64,000 bases of DNA from Amorphoplanes digitatis (GCF_014205335.1 NZ_JACHNH010000001.1:6070501-6134500); one strand, 5' to 3'; counted from the first letter of the stretch, positions 25,477 to 34,517 are shown. Notes: generated by a model not told the origin, from the sequence alone. Translations and numbers: made by a program.

Positions 25477-26154
25477 GTGGCAGGCCTACCCATTATCGAG
25501 TCGTATCCCATGCCGGGCGCCGATGAGCTCCCCGAGCAGATCGCGACGTGGCAACCCGACCCCGCACGGGCGGTCTTGTTGATCCACGACATGCAGAAGT
25601 ACTTCCTCCGGCCCTTTCCACAGGGCGGCTCGCCGCTCACCGAAATGACCAGCAACATCATCCGGCTGCGGCGGGCGTGCACGCGCACGGGTACGCCCGT
25701 GGCGTACACGATGCAGCCCGGCGGCATGACTCCGCGACAACGCGGACTGCTCGTGGACTTCTGGGGGCCGGGGATGACCATCGACGCGGCGCACCGCGAG
25801 GTCACCGACGGCCTCACCCCGGAGCCGGACGATTGGATCTTCACCAAGTGGCGCTACAGCGCCTTCCACAAGACCGACCTGCTGGAGCGGATGCGGCGGG
25901 CCGGGCGCGATCAACTTCTCGTCTGCGGCGTGTACGCACACGTGGGAGTCCTCATGACGGCCTGCGAGGCCTTCACCAACGACATCCAGGCCTTCCTGGC
26001 GGCCGACGCGGTCGCCGACTTCAGGCCGGAGCACCACCGGATGGCGCTGGAGTACGCCGCCGGACGGTGCGCCGTGGTAGCCACCACCGACCGGCTGCTC
26101 ACCGGCCTGGAAGCGGACAGCGCGGTCGCGGCCGGCATCGGGAGGCACACATGA
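25477..26154 (+). CDS. phzD: PhzD-like isochorismatase (ADIC hydrolase)
   Basis: This 225-residue protein matches PhzD closely in its key parts: Asp38 in LLIHDMQKYF, Lys124 in TKWRYSAF and the loop CGVYAHVGVLMTA. PhzD cleaves the vinyl ether of 2-amino-2-deoxyisochorismate to give trans-2,3-dihydro-3-hydroxyanthranilate and pyruvate. It lacks the extra aryl-carrier domain of EntB. GTG at 25477 follows AAGGAAGAGG. It overlaps the PhzE gene by four bases (ATGA), so the two products are made together, as expected for sequential enzymes. Confidence 0.9.
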   Translation: MAGLPIIESYPMPGADELPEQIATWQPDPARAVLLIHDMQKYFLRPFPQGGSPLTEMTSNIIRLRRACTRTGTPVAYTMQPGGMTPRQRGLLVDFWGPGMTIDAAHREVTDGLTPEPDDWIFTKWRYSAFHKTDLLERMRRAGRDQLLVCGVYAHVGVLMTACEAFTNDIQAFLAADAVADFRPEHHRMALEYAAGRCAVVATTDRLLTGLEADSAVAAGIGRHT

Positions 26155-28067
26155 CCGGGCACGAGCTTCTGCGCCGGGTCCTGGCGGGAGAGCACCCGGC
26201 GTACGCGCTGCTTCATCGGCCGGAGTCGGAGGCGGCCGGCCGCCTGGAGATGCTGGTGGGCGATCTGGCTCAGGTGAACACCCTCGACGACCTGCCGATA
26301 CCGGAATCGCCGGAGGCGGGCGGCACGCCCGGCCGCGGGCACGAGGTGCTGGCGCTCATTCCCTACCGGCAGATCCGGGAACGCGGCTACCGCGCCCCCG
26401 ACGACGGCACCCCGCTGCTCGCGATGACGGTACGCGCGCAGGCCTCACTCCCGCTGGCGGAGGCGCTGTGCCGGATCGAGGACGTACCCGTCACCCTGCA
26501 CGGCGCACGATTCGAGCCCGATGACGCCGGCTACGCCGAGATCGTGCGGAAGGTCATCGGCGACGAGATCGGCCGGGGAGAGGGGTCGAACTTCGTCATC
26601 AAGCGCTCGTTCCTCGCCGACATCGGCCACTGCACTCCCGGCGCGGTCCTGGCCTTCTTCCGCCGGCTGGTGGAGCAGGAACAGGGCTCGTACTGGACGT
26701 TCCTCGTCCACACGCCGGATCGGACATTCGTCGGCGCGACCCCCGAGCGCCACATCAGCCTCGCCGACGGGGTCGCGGTGATGAACCCCATCAGCGGCAC
26801 CTACCGGTACCCGGCGTCGGGCGCGAGCCTGGTGTCGCTGCTGGACTTCCTCGCCGACCGCAAGGAGACCGACGAGCTGTACATGGTGCTGGACGAGGAG
26901 CTGAAGATGATGGCCCGGATCTGCGACGGGGTGCGGGCGGTCGGGCCCGGCCTGAAGGAGATGGCGCGGCTCGCGCACACCGAATATCACATCGAGGGCC
27001 GCACCAGGCGCGACGTACGGGAGATCCTGCGCGAGACCCTGTTCGCCCCGACGGTGACCGGCAGTCCCCTGGAGAGCGCCTGCCGGGTCATCGACCGCTA
27101 CGAGCCGCAGGGCCGGGGATATTACGGCGGAGTGGCCGCCCTCATCGGCCGGGACTCGACGGGTGGCCGGCGGCTGGACTCCTCGATCCTGATCCGCACC
27201 GCCGACATCAGCTCCGCCGGCCACCTGCGGATCGGGGTCGGCGCGACCCTGGTCCGTCACTCCGATCCGCAGGCGGAAGTCGCCGAGACCCGCGCGAAGG
27301 CCGAGGGACTGCTGGCCGCGCTCGGATCGGGGCGCCGGTTCGCCGAGAACCCCGAGGTGCGCCGCGCGCTGGCGCGGCGCAACGAGAACCTCGCCGCGCA
27401 CTGGCTGCACCCGACGTCGGCGGGCCCGGCCGTACGCCCGCTCGCACCGGAACTGGCCGGCCGCAGCGTCCTCGTCGTGGACGCCGAGGACACCTTCACG
27501 GCGATGCTCGACCAGTTGCTGCGCTCGCTGGGCCTGACCGTGCAGGTACGCCGCTTCGACCAGATCTACACGTTCGCGGAGCACGATCTGGTCATCATGG
27601 GGCCGGGGCCGGGCGACCCGCAGCACATCGGCCATCCCAAGATCGCCCGGCTGCGCGACGACGTACGGGAACTGCTCAGCACGAGCAAGCCCTTCCTCGC
27701 GGTCTGCCTGAGCCATCAGGTCCTCGGTTCGCTGCTGGGGCTCGAGCTCGTCCGGTGCCAGGTCCCCAACCAGGGCACCCAACGGGAGATCGACCTCTTC
27801 GGCCGGCGCATCCGGGCCGGCTTCTACAACACCTTCGCCCTGCGCTGCCCGCCGGTGACCACGGAGCTGTACACCGCGTTCGGCGAAGTCGAGGTCAGCC
27901 GGGACGCGGCGACCGGCGAGGTCCACGCGCTGCGCGGGCCGCTCTTCGGCTCCATGCAGTTCCACGCCGAGTCCGTGCTGACCGAGGACGGCCTGTGCGT
28001 CATCCGCGACGCGCTGGTCCGGCTGACCGCCGGTGTGCGCCCGGTTCCGTCCCTGCTCGGCACATGA
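26151..28067 (+). CDS. phzE: PhzE-like 2-amino-2-deoxyisochorismate synthase
   Basis: This 638-residue protein fuses an MSAS-type chorismate-binding domain (about 1-400) with a class I glutamine amidotransferase domain (about 435-625). GATPERH, MNPISGTYRY, RKETDELYMV and RIGVGATLV mark the first domain. AVCLSHQ (Cys519) and QFHAE (His605, Glu607) are the amidotransferase triad, and GPGPGDP is its oxyanion region. This fused order is that of PhzE rather than of two-subunit anthranilate synthase. It converts chorismate and glutamine to ADIC, the substrate of the adjacent PhzD-like enzyme. Confidence 0.9.
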   Translation: MTGHELLRRVLAGEHPAYALLHRPESEAAGRLEMLVGDLAQVNTLDDLPIPESPEAGGTPGRGHEVLALIPYRQIRERGYRAPDDGTPLLAMTVRAQASLPLAEALCRIEDVPVTLHGARFEPDDAGYAEIVRKVIGDEIGRGEGSNFVIKRSFLADIGHCTPGAVLAFFRRLVEQEQGSYWTFLVHTPDRTFVGATPERHISLADGVAVMNPISGTYRYPASGASLVSLLDFLADRKETDELYMVLDEELKMMARICDGVRAVGPGLKEMARLAHTEYHIEGRTRRDVREILRETLFAPTVTGSPLESACRVIDRYEPQGRGYYGGVAALIGRDSTGGRRLDSSILIRTADISSAGHLRIGVGATLVRHSDPQAEVAETRAKAEGLLAALGSGRRFAENPEVRRALARRNENLAAHWLHPTSAGPAVRPLAPELAGRSVLVVDAEDTFTAMLDQLLRSLGLTVQVRRFDQIYTFAEHDLVIMGPGPGDPQHIGHPKIARLRDDVRELLSTSKPFLAVCLSHQVLGSLLGLELVRCQVPNQGTQREIDLFGRRIRAGFYNTFALRCPPVTTELYTAFGEVEVSRDAATGEVHALRGPLFGSMQFHAESVLTEDGLCVIRDALVRLTAGVRPVPSLLGT

Positions 28068-28084
28068 GCGCTGGAGGGTCCTCG

Positions 28085-29269
28085 ATGTCGACAGTACTGA
28101 TCGCCGGCGGCGGCATAGGTGGGCTCGCCGCCGCGCTGAGCCTGACCCGCCACGGTCACCGCGCGGTCGTCCTGGAGCGCCGCGACGCCTTCGGCGAGCT
28201 CGGCGCGGGCATCCAGATCGGACCCAACGGATTCGACGCCCTCGACCGGCTCGGCGTCGGCGGCGCCGTACGGGCCAGGGCGGTCTACATCGACGAGCTG
28301 CGGTTCATGGACGGCGCCACCGGCGAACGCGTGCAGAGCCTGCGCCTGACGGGGAGCTACCGTGAGCGCTTCGGCAACCCGTACGCCGTCGTACGCCGGG
28401 CGGACCTGTACGCGCCGCTGCTGGCGGCGTGCCGGGCATCGCACTCCATCGAGCTGCGCGCCGGCAGCGGCGTCATCTCCTTCGAGCAGGATCCGGCCTC
28501 CGTCACCGCCGTTCTGCATTCCGGGCAGCGCCTGCGGGGCGCGGCGCTGATCGGCGCGGACGGGATCCGTTCGGCGGTTCGCCGGCAACTCGTCGGCGAC
28601 GGTGATCCGCGGGTGTCGGGGCACACCATCTACCGGTCGGTGATCGGGATGGACCGGGTACCCGAACATCTGCGGTGGAACCACGTGACCCTGTGGGCCG
28701 GGCCCATGTGGCACTTCGTGCACTACCCGATCGACGAGGGCGCCAGCCTCAACCTCGCCGCCACCCGCGACGACGCGGCAGGCGAGGCCGTCGCCGATCG
28801 CCCCGCCGGCCGCGACGAGGTCCTCGGCGCGTTCGACGGGCTGGCACCCATCGCGCGGGAACTGCTCGAGCTGGGTGCGAACTGGAGGCGGTGGGTGCTG
28901 TGCGACCGGGACCCGGTGGACACATGGACAGACCGGCGGGTGGTCCTGCTGGGGGACGCCGCCCACGCCATGCTCCAGTACGCGGCACAGGGCGCCTGCA
29001 TGGCGCTCGAGGACGCCGTGGTCCTCGGCGACCTCCTCGACTGCTCCGGCGACGAGTTCCCGCAGATGTTCGCGAAGTACGGCGCGCTGCGCCGGGCGCG
29101 CACCGCCCGGGTCCAGCGGTTGTCCCGCGAGATCGGCAGCGGCCTCTACCATCCGGCCGGTGCCGAGGCCCGGGCGAGGAACGCGATGCTCTCCGCCTTC
29201 ACCGAGGAGGGTCTTCTCGATGCGCTCGGCTGGCTGCACGGCGACCGGACCTTCAGCCGGGACCGGTAG
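28085..29269 (+). CDS. FAD-dependent aromatic monooxygenase (salicylate-hydroxylase type)
   Basis: This 394-residue class A flavoprotein monooxygenase has VLIAGGGIGGLAAA (FAD ADP-binding), LIGADGIRSAVR (DG motif) and VVLLGDAAHAMLQYAAQGA (GD motif). It is closest in style to salicylate and 3-hydroxybenzoate hydroxylases. ATG at 28085 is chosen because GGAGGG stands about seven bases upstream; an in-frame ATG at 28064 overlapping the PhzE stop is the alternative. As the last gene of the operon it may hydroxylate, or oxidatively decarboxylate, the 3-hydroxyanthranilate made by the earlier enzymes. The exact step is inference. Confidence 0.86.
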   Translation: MSTVLIAGGGIGGLAAALSLTRHGHRAVVLERRDAFGELGAGIQIGPNGFDALDRLGVGGAVRARAVYIDELRFMDGATGERVQSLRLTGSYRERFGNPYAVVRRADLYAPLLAACRASHSIELRAGSGVISFEQDPASVTAVLHSGQRLRGAALIGADGIRSAVRRQLVGDGDPRVSGHTIYRSVIGMDRVPEHLRWNHVTLWAGPMWHFVHYPIDEGASLNLAATRDDAAGEAVADRPAGRDEVLGAFDGLAPIARELLELGANWRRWVLCDRDPVDTWTDRRVVLLGDAAHAMLQYAAQGACMALEDAVVLGDLLDCSGDEFPQMFAKYGALRRARTARVQRLSREIGSGLYHPAGAEARARNAMLSAFTEEGLLDALGWLHGDRTFSRDR

Positions 29270-29312
29270 GCTCGGTCCGCACCTGGTGGCCGTGGCGAAG
29301 GGTGCGTGAGGT

Positions 29313-30053
29313 TTGAGTCCGGGCGAAGTGTTTGCCGCGCTGGGTTGGGGCGCGCTGGCGTCGTCGTCCCTGATCATCGGTGCGCTGCTGGCGTTCGTGC
29401 ACCGGTGGCCGCGTCGCCTGGTCGGTGCCGTGCTCGCCTTCGGCTCCGGCGCGTTGATCAGCGCAGTCAGTTTCGATCTCGCCGCCGAGGGCGTCGAGGC
29501 CGGTGGCGAGGCGGCCGTCGCCGTCGGGCTGGCCGTTGGTGCGCTCACCTACTTCGGTGCCGACTCCCGGCTCGAGCGCAAGGGCCGGCCGGCGGGTGCG
29601 GGTCCGTCGTCGGCCGAGTCGGGTTCGGGAACCGCGCTGGCGCTGGGCGCCTGCCTCGACGGCATCCCGGAGCAGGCGGTACTGGGCATCGGGCTCGCCA
29701 TGGGCGGCGGTGTCAGCGTGGGGCTGCTGACGGCCGTGTTCGTCTCGAACCTGCCCGAGGCGGTGGGGTCGGCGACCGAGATGCGCGCCGCCGGACGGTC
29801 GCGGCGCGACATCTTGGTGTTGTGGGTGGCGATCGCGGGAATCTGCGCGCTGTCGACGGTGGGCGGCTACGCGATCGCCGACGTCACGTCCGGGTGGTGG
29901 CGAGGGGTGATCAACGGGTTCGCCGCCGGCGCGCTGCTGGTCATGCTGATCGACTCGATGATTCCCGAGGCGGCCCGCAAGAGCGGCAAGGCGGCCGGCC
30001 TCCTCGCCGTTCTCGGGTTCTCCGTCGCCGCGTGGCTGACCACGGTCGGCTAG
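29313..30053 (+). CDS. ZIP-like multi-pass membrane protein
   Basis: This 246-residue protein has seven to eight hydrophobic segments and the paired motifs ACLDGIPEQAVLGIGL and VSNLPEAVGSATEM, which correspond to the HNxPEG/HxxPE metal sites of ZIP-family permeases. The usual histidines are replaced (LDGIPE, SNLPE), so metal transport may be lost or changed. The start is uncertain: TTG at 29313 is in frame, and a GTG slightly downstream would also work. It follows the monooxygenase gene by 43 bp and could be transcribed with it, perhaps as an exporter, but that is speculative. Confidence 0.7.
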   Translation: MSPGEVFAALGWGALASSSLIIGALLAFVHRWPRRLVGAVLAFGSGALISAVSFDLAAEGVEAGGEAAVAVGLAVGALTYFGADSRLERKGRPAGAGPSSAESGSGTALALGACLDGIPEQAVLGIGLAMGGGVSVGLLTAVFVSNLPEAVGSATEMRAAGRSRRDILVLWVAIAGICALSTVGGYAIADVTSGWWRGVINGFAAGALLVMLIDSMIPEAARKSGKAAGLLAVLGFSVAAWLTTVG

Positions 30054-30167
30054 GTAGCCACTCGGAAGTTCCGGCACTTCTCGGCAAATTCCCGCTGCCC
30101 GGAACCGCAATGTCGGTCACTCAACCGTCGAAATCGGAGCGCCCCGCGGAAATGAGAAGGGGTTGAC

Positions 30168-30353
30168 ATGCATCAATGTTCCGAGCCTTCAACTCGGCGG
30201 CAGCATCGGCGACCCTTCCCCTCCGACATCGCAACCCCCACGACCCCGCCGGCCGGCACCCGCACGGCGTCGATCACACCCGGCACCGTCTGGGGCGATC
30301 GCTACAACACCTCGGTCACCGTCACCGGATCCGGCACCTGGACCGCGGCGTAA
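30168..30353 (+). pseudogene. Possible C-terminal remnant of a secreted sugar-binding protein
   Basis: The 61-codon frame ends in TPGTVWGDRYNTSVTVTGSG and TWTAA, which looks like the end of a beta-sandwich carbohydrate-binding module joined to a Thr/Pro linker (TPTTPPAG). No N-terminal part is present. A perfect 12-bp terminator hairpin follows the TAA by only five bases. A terminator placed so close to the stop suggests that this frame was the true 3' end of a gene now mostly lost. It could also be chance. Confidence 0.35.
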
Positions 30354-30358
30354 GCCGG

Positions 30359-30388
30359 GGGTCCGGGCGGCGTCCACCGCCCGGACCC
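30359..30388. terminator. Perfect 12-bp hairpin terminator
   Basis: GGGTCCGGGCGG (30359-30370) and CCGCCCGGACCC (30377-30388) pair perfectly around a six-base loop. It lies between the gene remnant on the plus strand and the end of the DoxX gene on the minus strand, so it can serve both directions. Confidence 0.75.
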
Positions 30389-30395
30389 GCCATCC

Positions 30396-30845
30396 TCAGG
30401 CGTTTGCCGGGGCCGCGGTGGCGGCCGGGGTCGACGAGGCGCGGTTTCCGCGCCTGGCGAGCAGGGTGTCCATCGACCAGGGCCCCGCGCCGAGGACCGC
30501 GATGAGCAGGAATGACCACGCGTAAAGTGCCGCCGTCACGCCGCCGTTCTCGATCGGCATGAGGCCGGACTTCTGGTGCACGACGAAGTAGGCGTACGCC
30601 ATCGAGCCCGACGCGAGCGCGGCCGCGGGACGGGTGAACAGGCCGGCGAGCACCAGGATCCCGCAGACGAGCTGGATGACGGCGGCGTACCAGTAGGGCC
30701 AGGTGCCGACCGGGATGGGCTCGCCGCTGCCGCGGCTGCCGCCGAGGACGCCGAAGACGCCGGCCAGACCGTGGCAGGCGAAGAGCAGGCCGATGACGAA
30801 GCGGAAGGCGGACCACACCGGGGCGGCGAAGCGGCTGGACGACAT
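30396..30845 (-). CDS. DoxX-family membrane protein
   Basis: This 149-residue protein has four transmembrane segments. FVIGLLFACHGLAGVFG and QLVCGILVLAGLFTRPAAA are the characteristic DoxX pattern (RxxxGxxFxxHGxxKxFG and GxLLxxGLxxRxAAxxxA). DoxX proteins are linked to redox stress and electron-flow complexes, but the enzymatic role is unclear. ATG at 30845 is preferred to ATG at 30863, because AGAGGAGC stands six bases before it. It is a single gene facing the hairpin at 30359-30388. Confidence 0.85.
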   Translation of the reverse strand: MSSSRFAAPVWSAFRFVIGLLFACHGLAGVFGVLGGSRGSGEPIPVGTWPYWYAAVIQLVCGILVLAGLFTRPAAALASGSMAYAYFVVHQKSGLMPIENGGVTAALYAWSFLLIAVLGAGPWSMDTLLARRGNRASSTPAATAAPANA

Positions 30846-31012
30846 GGAAGCTCCTCTACTCATGTTCCGGAAGGAACCCGAAATTACCGGGCTCGATTTT
30901 CGCGCATAGTCGCCCTCAGCAGGCCACCCGCAGTCGATTTTCGCCTCCGTGCAGATCTTCTACCAGGCGAGAATAAGACATGGATGGACTTGAATATGCC
31001 GGAACGCAGCCG

Positions 31013-31802
31013 TAACATCCGGGCATCCATTCTTTACGCGCCAGCCCAGATCCGGTTCACGTCCCCTGGGGGGGCCAGCCTCGCAGTGCCTTCAGCACCG
31101 GCCCCTCCTCCCCCGTCGATCCCTCGGAGGGCAGCCCATGCCTACACGTCACCGCCTGCAACGGCGATGGCTGGGCACCCTTCGGATACACCAGCCAGGT
31201 GTTGATGGACAGCCAGCCGATTGCCAGCCACCGCCACGAGGACCACGTCGGGCACAAGGTTCTCGCCGTGAACAACTCGAACGTGATCCAGGGTGACAAC
31301 GGCACCAGCTTCTTCCCGCCGTCCGGCCCCACCCTCGCGACCTGCGACATCCTGCTCAAGTTCCACCAGGGCACCCACTCGCCGGACGCGTTCAGCAACA
31401 ACCACGAGTTGCTCCTCAACCAGCGCTGTGCACCACGCCCAGCGGCCATGTCACCGAGGCCCGGTACCACGCGTTGATCGCACTCGGCCGAGCAGGCGGA
31501 TTCAGTCCGAGCGAATGCCCCGGTTTCGGCGGCCAGTTCATCAACGTCCAGCCCCCGGTGCCCGCGGACTCGCCGTCGGACACCAGATCGCTGGGCCGGC
31601 TGATCACCGAGCCGGGTTGCATCCAGGCGATCCGCGAAGGCCGCACACAGAACGACCCGCTGTATCCCAACCCGGTGCCGTCCAGGTGGCCGGTTCCGGC
31701 CTGAACTTCCGCCTCGCGCCGCTGTTCTACGTGGTCAACGTCCAGGGCGCCACAAAGGACTACGCGGCGAACTTCGCCGATCAGATCCACGCCCCGAATT
31801 GA
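31013..31802 (+). pseudogene. Decayed secreted-protein gene spread over all three frames
   Basis: Three coherent pieces follow each other in different frames. The first encodes CLHVTACNGDGWAPFGYTSQ and continues to HELLLNQRC near 31428. The second begins TTPSGHVTEARYHALIALG and runs through GFGGQFINVQPP to about 31680. The third encodes VAGSGLNFRLAPLFYVVNVQ and ends IHAPN with a TGA at 31800-31802. Each switch equals loss of one base. The protein-like composition continues across the joins, and a perfect 16-bp terminator follows. No start codon or signal peptide is found in frame, so the 5' end is also damaged. I do not recognise the family. Confidence 0.6.
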
Positions 31803-31814
31803 CCCGACGACAAC

Positions 31815-31851
31815 GGCGGGTCCGCACGGGCACCACCCGTGCGGACCCGCC
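31815..31851. terminator. Perfect 16-bp bidirectional hairpin terminator
   Basis: Bases 31815-31830 and 31836-31851 are exact reverse complements (the left arm begins GGCGGGTCCG) around a five-base CACCA loop. It lies between the decayed gene and the convergent amidohydrolase gene. It is the strongest hairpin I noticed in the window. Confidence 0.85.
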
Positions 31852-31866
31852 GACAGGCGGTGCTGC

Positions 31867-33906
31867 CTAGCCGCGCGCCCTCTCCCACATCACGGTGTAT
31901 GCCTCCGCTCCGTTGAGCAGATCCCGGCGCAGCGGCGCCGCGTCAGGCCCGGCCTGGTTGATCAGGTCGACGATCCAGTCCGCGTAGAGCCCGTACTGGG
32001 CGACGCCGTCGGTGTTCAGGTCGAACGTGCGTGACCCGTAGACCTGCTTGGCGACCCGGGTGCCGTTGGTCGCGGTGAACGGGTACGTGAGCGGGCTGGA
32101 GCCGGCGTCCAGACGCGGCGCGGGCTGCGAGCCCAGGCCGTTCACGTCGGTGCCCACGCCGTACCCGGTGATCTTCGAGCCGTTGGCCAGGCCCTTGTTG
32201 GCCCGCCACTGGTCGAGGAAGGTGGGCGTGCCCTGGCCGTCGTCGTGTGCCGAGAACGCGTAGCCGGCGACGAAGCCGCCGACCCCGAGCGTCCGGTTGA
32301 CCAGGGACGGATCGGACCAGCTGTGCACCGAGGCGACGCCGGGGTATCCGGCCGACTCGGCCATGTCGAGCACGGCGGACGCGGTCCGCACGCTCATGTG
32401 GTCGATGTGAATGATCATGCCGCGGTCCATCATCCGCTCGATCAGGTACCGGCCGAGATCGGTGAGGCCGCGCACGTTGCAGATCTTGCCGCTCGGGTAG
32501 ACCGGCAGGATCGCGCCGGCCGGCAGGCCGACCCCGAGTTGCAGCAGCCGGGCGAGGTCGTCGCTGACCAGGGGCTGCTCGTTGTCGGACGGGCCGGTGC
32601 AGGAGGTCGCCTGCCACCAGTGGCCGGTGGAGATCAGGTTGCCGACGTTGACCGCGGCGCCGGTGACGCCGCTGTCGAAGCGGGTGCCGCCGAACGCGTT
32701 GTCGAACTTGTGCACCGGGTAGAAGCCGCTGACGCCCATGCCCGCCAGTTCGTCGAGGCCGGCGTCGACCTGTGCCCGGGTGCACTGCGGCACGTCGCCG
32801 ACCTCCCGGCACCCGAAGATCTCGGAGTTCTCCACCCCGATGGTGACCGCGAGCTTGCCCTCTGCGGCGATCCGGCGCACGTCTGCCGGGGTGGTCGCCA
32901 GCCGGAACCAGCCCTTGCCGGCACCGCCGCTGCGGGCGTCCACGTAGTCCTGCATCCGGCGCAGATACGTGGCCTGCGCCCGGATCTGGTCCATCTCGTC
33001 GCAGGAGGTGTGCTCCAGCGTGAGCCCGCAGATCACCCGGTTCGCGACCAGGAGCACGTTGAGCACCCGCTGCCCGGACTGCCATGCCCGTTCCAGGCTG
33101 CGGAAGTACGAGGCCTCGTGCAGCATCGTGTCGTGTTGCGGCCAGTCGCCGAAGGTGGGCCAGCCGTCCTCCGCCGAGTCGATCGGGTCGGTGCCGGCGA
33201 TGATCGCCTCGAGCAGGGCGCCCCAGCCGAGGGTCGCGTGCGACTGGCAGCCCGCGAGCGCGACCGGCGCGCCGCCGGACGCGTACGCGTCACCGCAGTG
33301 CAGTGATCCGCCGAACGCCTCGGCCGCGGTGATGTGCGCGTGCGCGTCGATCCAGCCGACGAGCCTGCCGTTGGCGTCCACGCCGGGAGCCGGGGTTCCG
33401 CTGACGCCGGTGGCGATGTCCGGGATCGTCGCGCACCCGCTCGCCGGTGCGAGCGCGACGGTCGATCCGGCGTTGCCGGCGCCGAGCCCGCCGAGGTAGG
33501 CGCCCAGCTGCTGGCCTGTGGCGGTGGACACGAAGCGGTAGCGGCCGTCCGCGACGCTGACCGTCCAGTCGGCACGGTCGCCGTACGAATCACCGGCCCA
33601 CACCCAGCCGAGCACGCTCTGGTACGGCGGCTTGCCGGTGGTGTCCCGGAGCAGGTAGCGGCCGAGCTGGGTGGCCTCGAACCGGAACGGCTCGGCACCC
33701 GACGCGCTGCCGGCGAAGCCGTAGCCGACCGAGGCACGCCGGACGTATCCACGGCTCGTCGATCCGTCGAACACCTGGAGCGTCGCACACACGCCCTCCA
33801 GGTCGTTTGCGGGTGTCCAGGCTGGAGCCGCGGCGGCGGGCGCGGGCAGCACACCGACGATCCCCAACACCAGTAGGCCCGCGGCCAGTCTGCGCAGTCG
33901 TGTCAC
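31867..33906 (-). CDS. Secreted amidohydrolase / membrane-dipeptidase-like protein
   Basis: This 679-residue protein has a Sec signal peptide (cleaved near APAAAA). The first 140 mature residues form an extra beta-rich domain. The rest looks like a metal-dependent hydrolase of the amidohydrolase/M19 type: WIDAHAHI supplies the first HxH pair, TIGVENSEIFG and YPVHKFDNAFGG fit later strands, IIHIDHMS gives further ligands, and YGVGTDVNG a late Asp. GTG at 33906 follows AGGGAG. It should act outside the cell on a peptide-like or cyclic amide substrate. It is transcribed alone and ends at the 31815-31851 terminator. Confidence 0.72.
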   Translation of the reverse strand: MTRLRRLAAGLLVLGIVGVLPAPAAAAPAWTPANDLEGVCATLQVFDGSTSRGYVRRASVGYGFAGSASGAEPFRFEATQLGRYLLRDTTGKPPYQSVLGWVWAGDSYGDRADWTVSVADGRYRFVSTATGQQLGAYLGGLGAGNAGSTVALAPASGCATIPDIATGVSGTPAPGVDANGRLVGWIDAHAHITAAEAFGGSLHCGDAYASGGAPVALAGCQSHATLGWGALLEAIIAGTDPIDSAEDGWPTFGDWPQHDTMLHEASYFRSLERAWQSGQRVLNVLLVANRVICGLTLEHTSCDEMDQIRAQATYLRRMQDYVDARSGGAGKGWFRLATTPADVRRIAAEGKLAVTIGVENSEIFGCREVGDVPQCTRAQVDAGLDELAGMGVSGFYPVHKFDNAFGGTRFDSGVTGAAVNVGNLISTGHWWQATSCTGPSDNEQPLVSDDLARLLQLGVGLPAGAILPVYPSGKICNVRGLTDLGRYLIERMMDRGMIIHIDHMSVRTASAVLDMAESAGYPGVASVHSWSDPSLVNRTLGVGGFVAGYAFSAHDDGQGTPTFLDQWRANKGLANGSKITGYGVGTDVNGLGSQPAPRLDAGSSPLTYPFTATNGTRVAKQVYGSRTFDLNTDGVAQYGLYADWIVDLINQAGPDAAPLRRDLLNGAEAYTVMWERARG

Positions 33907-34003
33907 GGAAACTCCCTTGCTCGATCATCGCCGGGCAACGCGAGTGTAAGAAGCGTCACACCGTAGACATAGAGCAAAGATGAATTTTTCTCTGAGAACG
34001 CCG

Positions 34004-34387
34004 TTACTGCTCCGGCGACAGGAACTCCAGGCGGTTGCCGACGTTGTCGTCGGCGTAGAAGCGGCGGTGGCCCGGGAACGCGTCGTCCCAGGTGATCGGC
34101 ACGCCGTTGGCGGTTAGCCGGTCGGCGAGCCTGTCGATATCGGCGACCAGGATGCCGGGATGCGCCTTCCTCGCCGGCCGGAAGTCCTTCTCCACCCCGA
34201 GATGGATCTCCAGGTTGTCGGCCCGGACCCACAGGCCGCCGCGCGCGGCCAGGATCGGCGGCTTGCGCACCTCGGTCATGCCGAGCTTGCCGATGAAGAA
34301 ATCGCGGCAGGCGTCCTCGGAACCCGCGGGGATCGACAGCTGCACGTGGTGCAGTCCGTAACCCAACTCGCTCGTGGTCTCGATCAT
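34004..34387 (-). CDS. VOC-superfamily (glyoxalase-like) protein
   Basis: This 127-residue protein starts with a VOC first module (GYGLHHVQLSIPAGSEDACR) and ends RFYADDNVGNRLEFLSPE, the normal glyoxalase-like finish with a Glu metal ligand. HHVQL supplies a likely His ligand, and LEIHLGVE a second. It may be a ring-cleaving, isomerising or binding protein; the substrate is unknown. ATG at 34387 is chosen because the reading upstream has no VOC similarity. It is divergent from the CE3 esterase operon. Confidence 0.8.
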   Translation of the reverse strand: MIETTSELGYGLHHVQLSIPAGSEDACRDFFIGKLGMTEVRKPPILAARGGLWVRADNLEIHLGVEKDFRPARKAHPGILVADIDRLADRLTANGVPITWDDAFPGHRRFYADDNVGNRLEFLSPEQ

Positions 34388-34517
34388 CTCTTCATCCCTC
34401 GTTCTCCGGTTCCCGCGTCGTCTCGCCCGCACAGGGTTCCAGATCCAGATCGATCGCCGCGCACCGAGCGCGTACCCCCGGGCAGGGTTGATTTCTCCAG
34501 ATAGGAGCGCCAAGCTA

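Noticed and set aside
23752..29269. A complete phenazine cluster
   Set aside because: Only the PhzD and PhzE steps are present; PhzF, PhzA/B and PhzG homologues are missing in the window.
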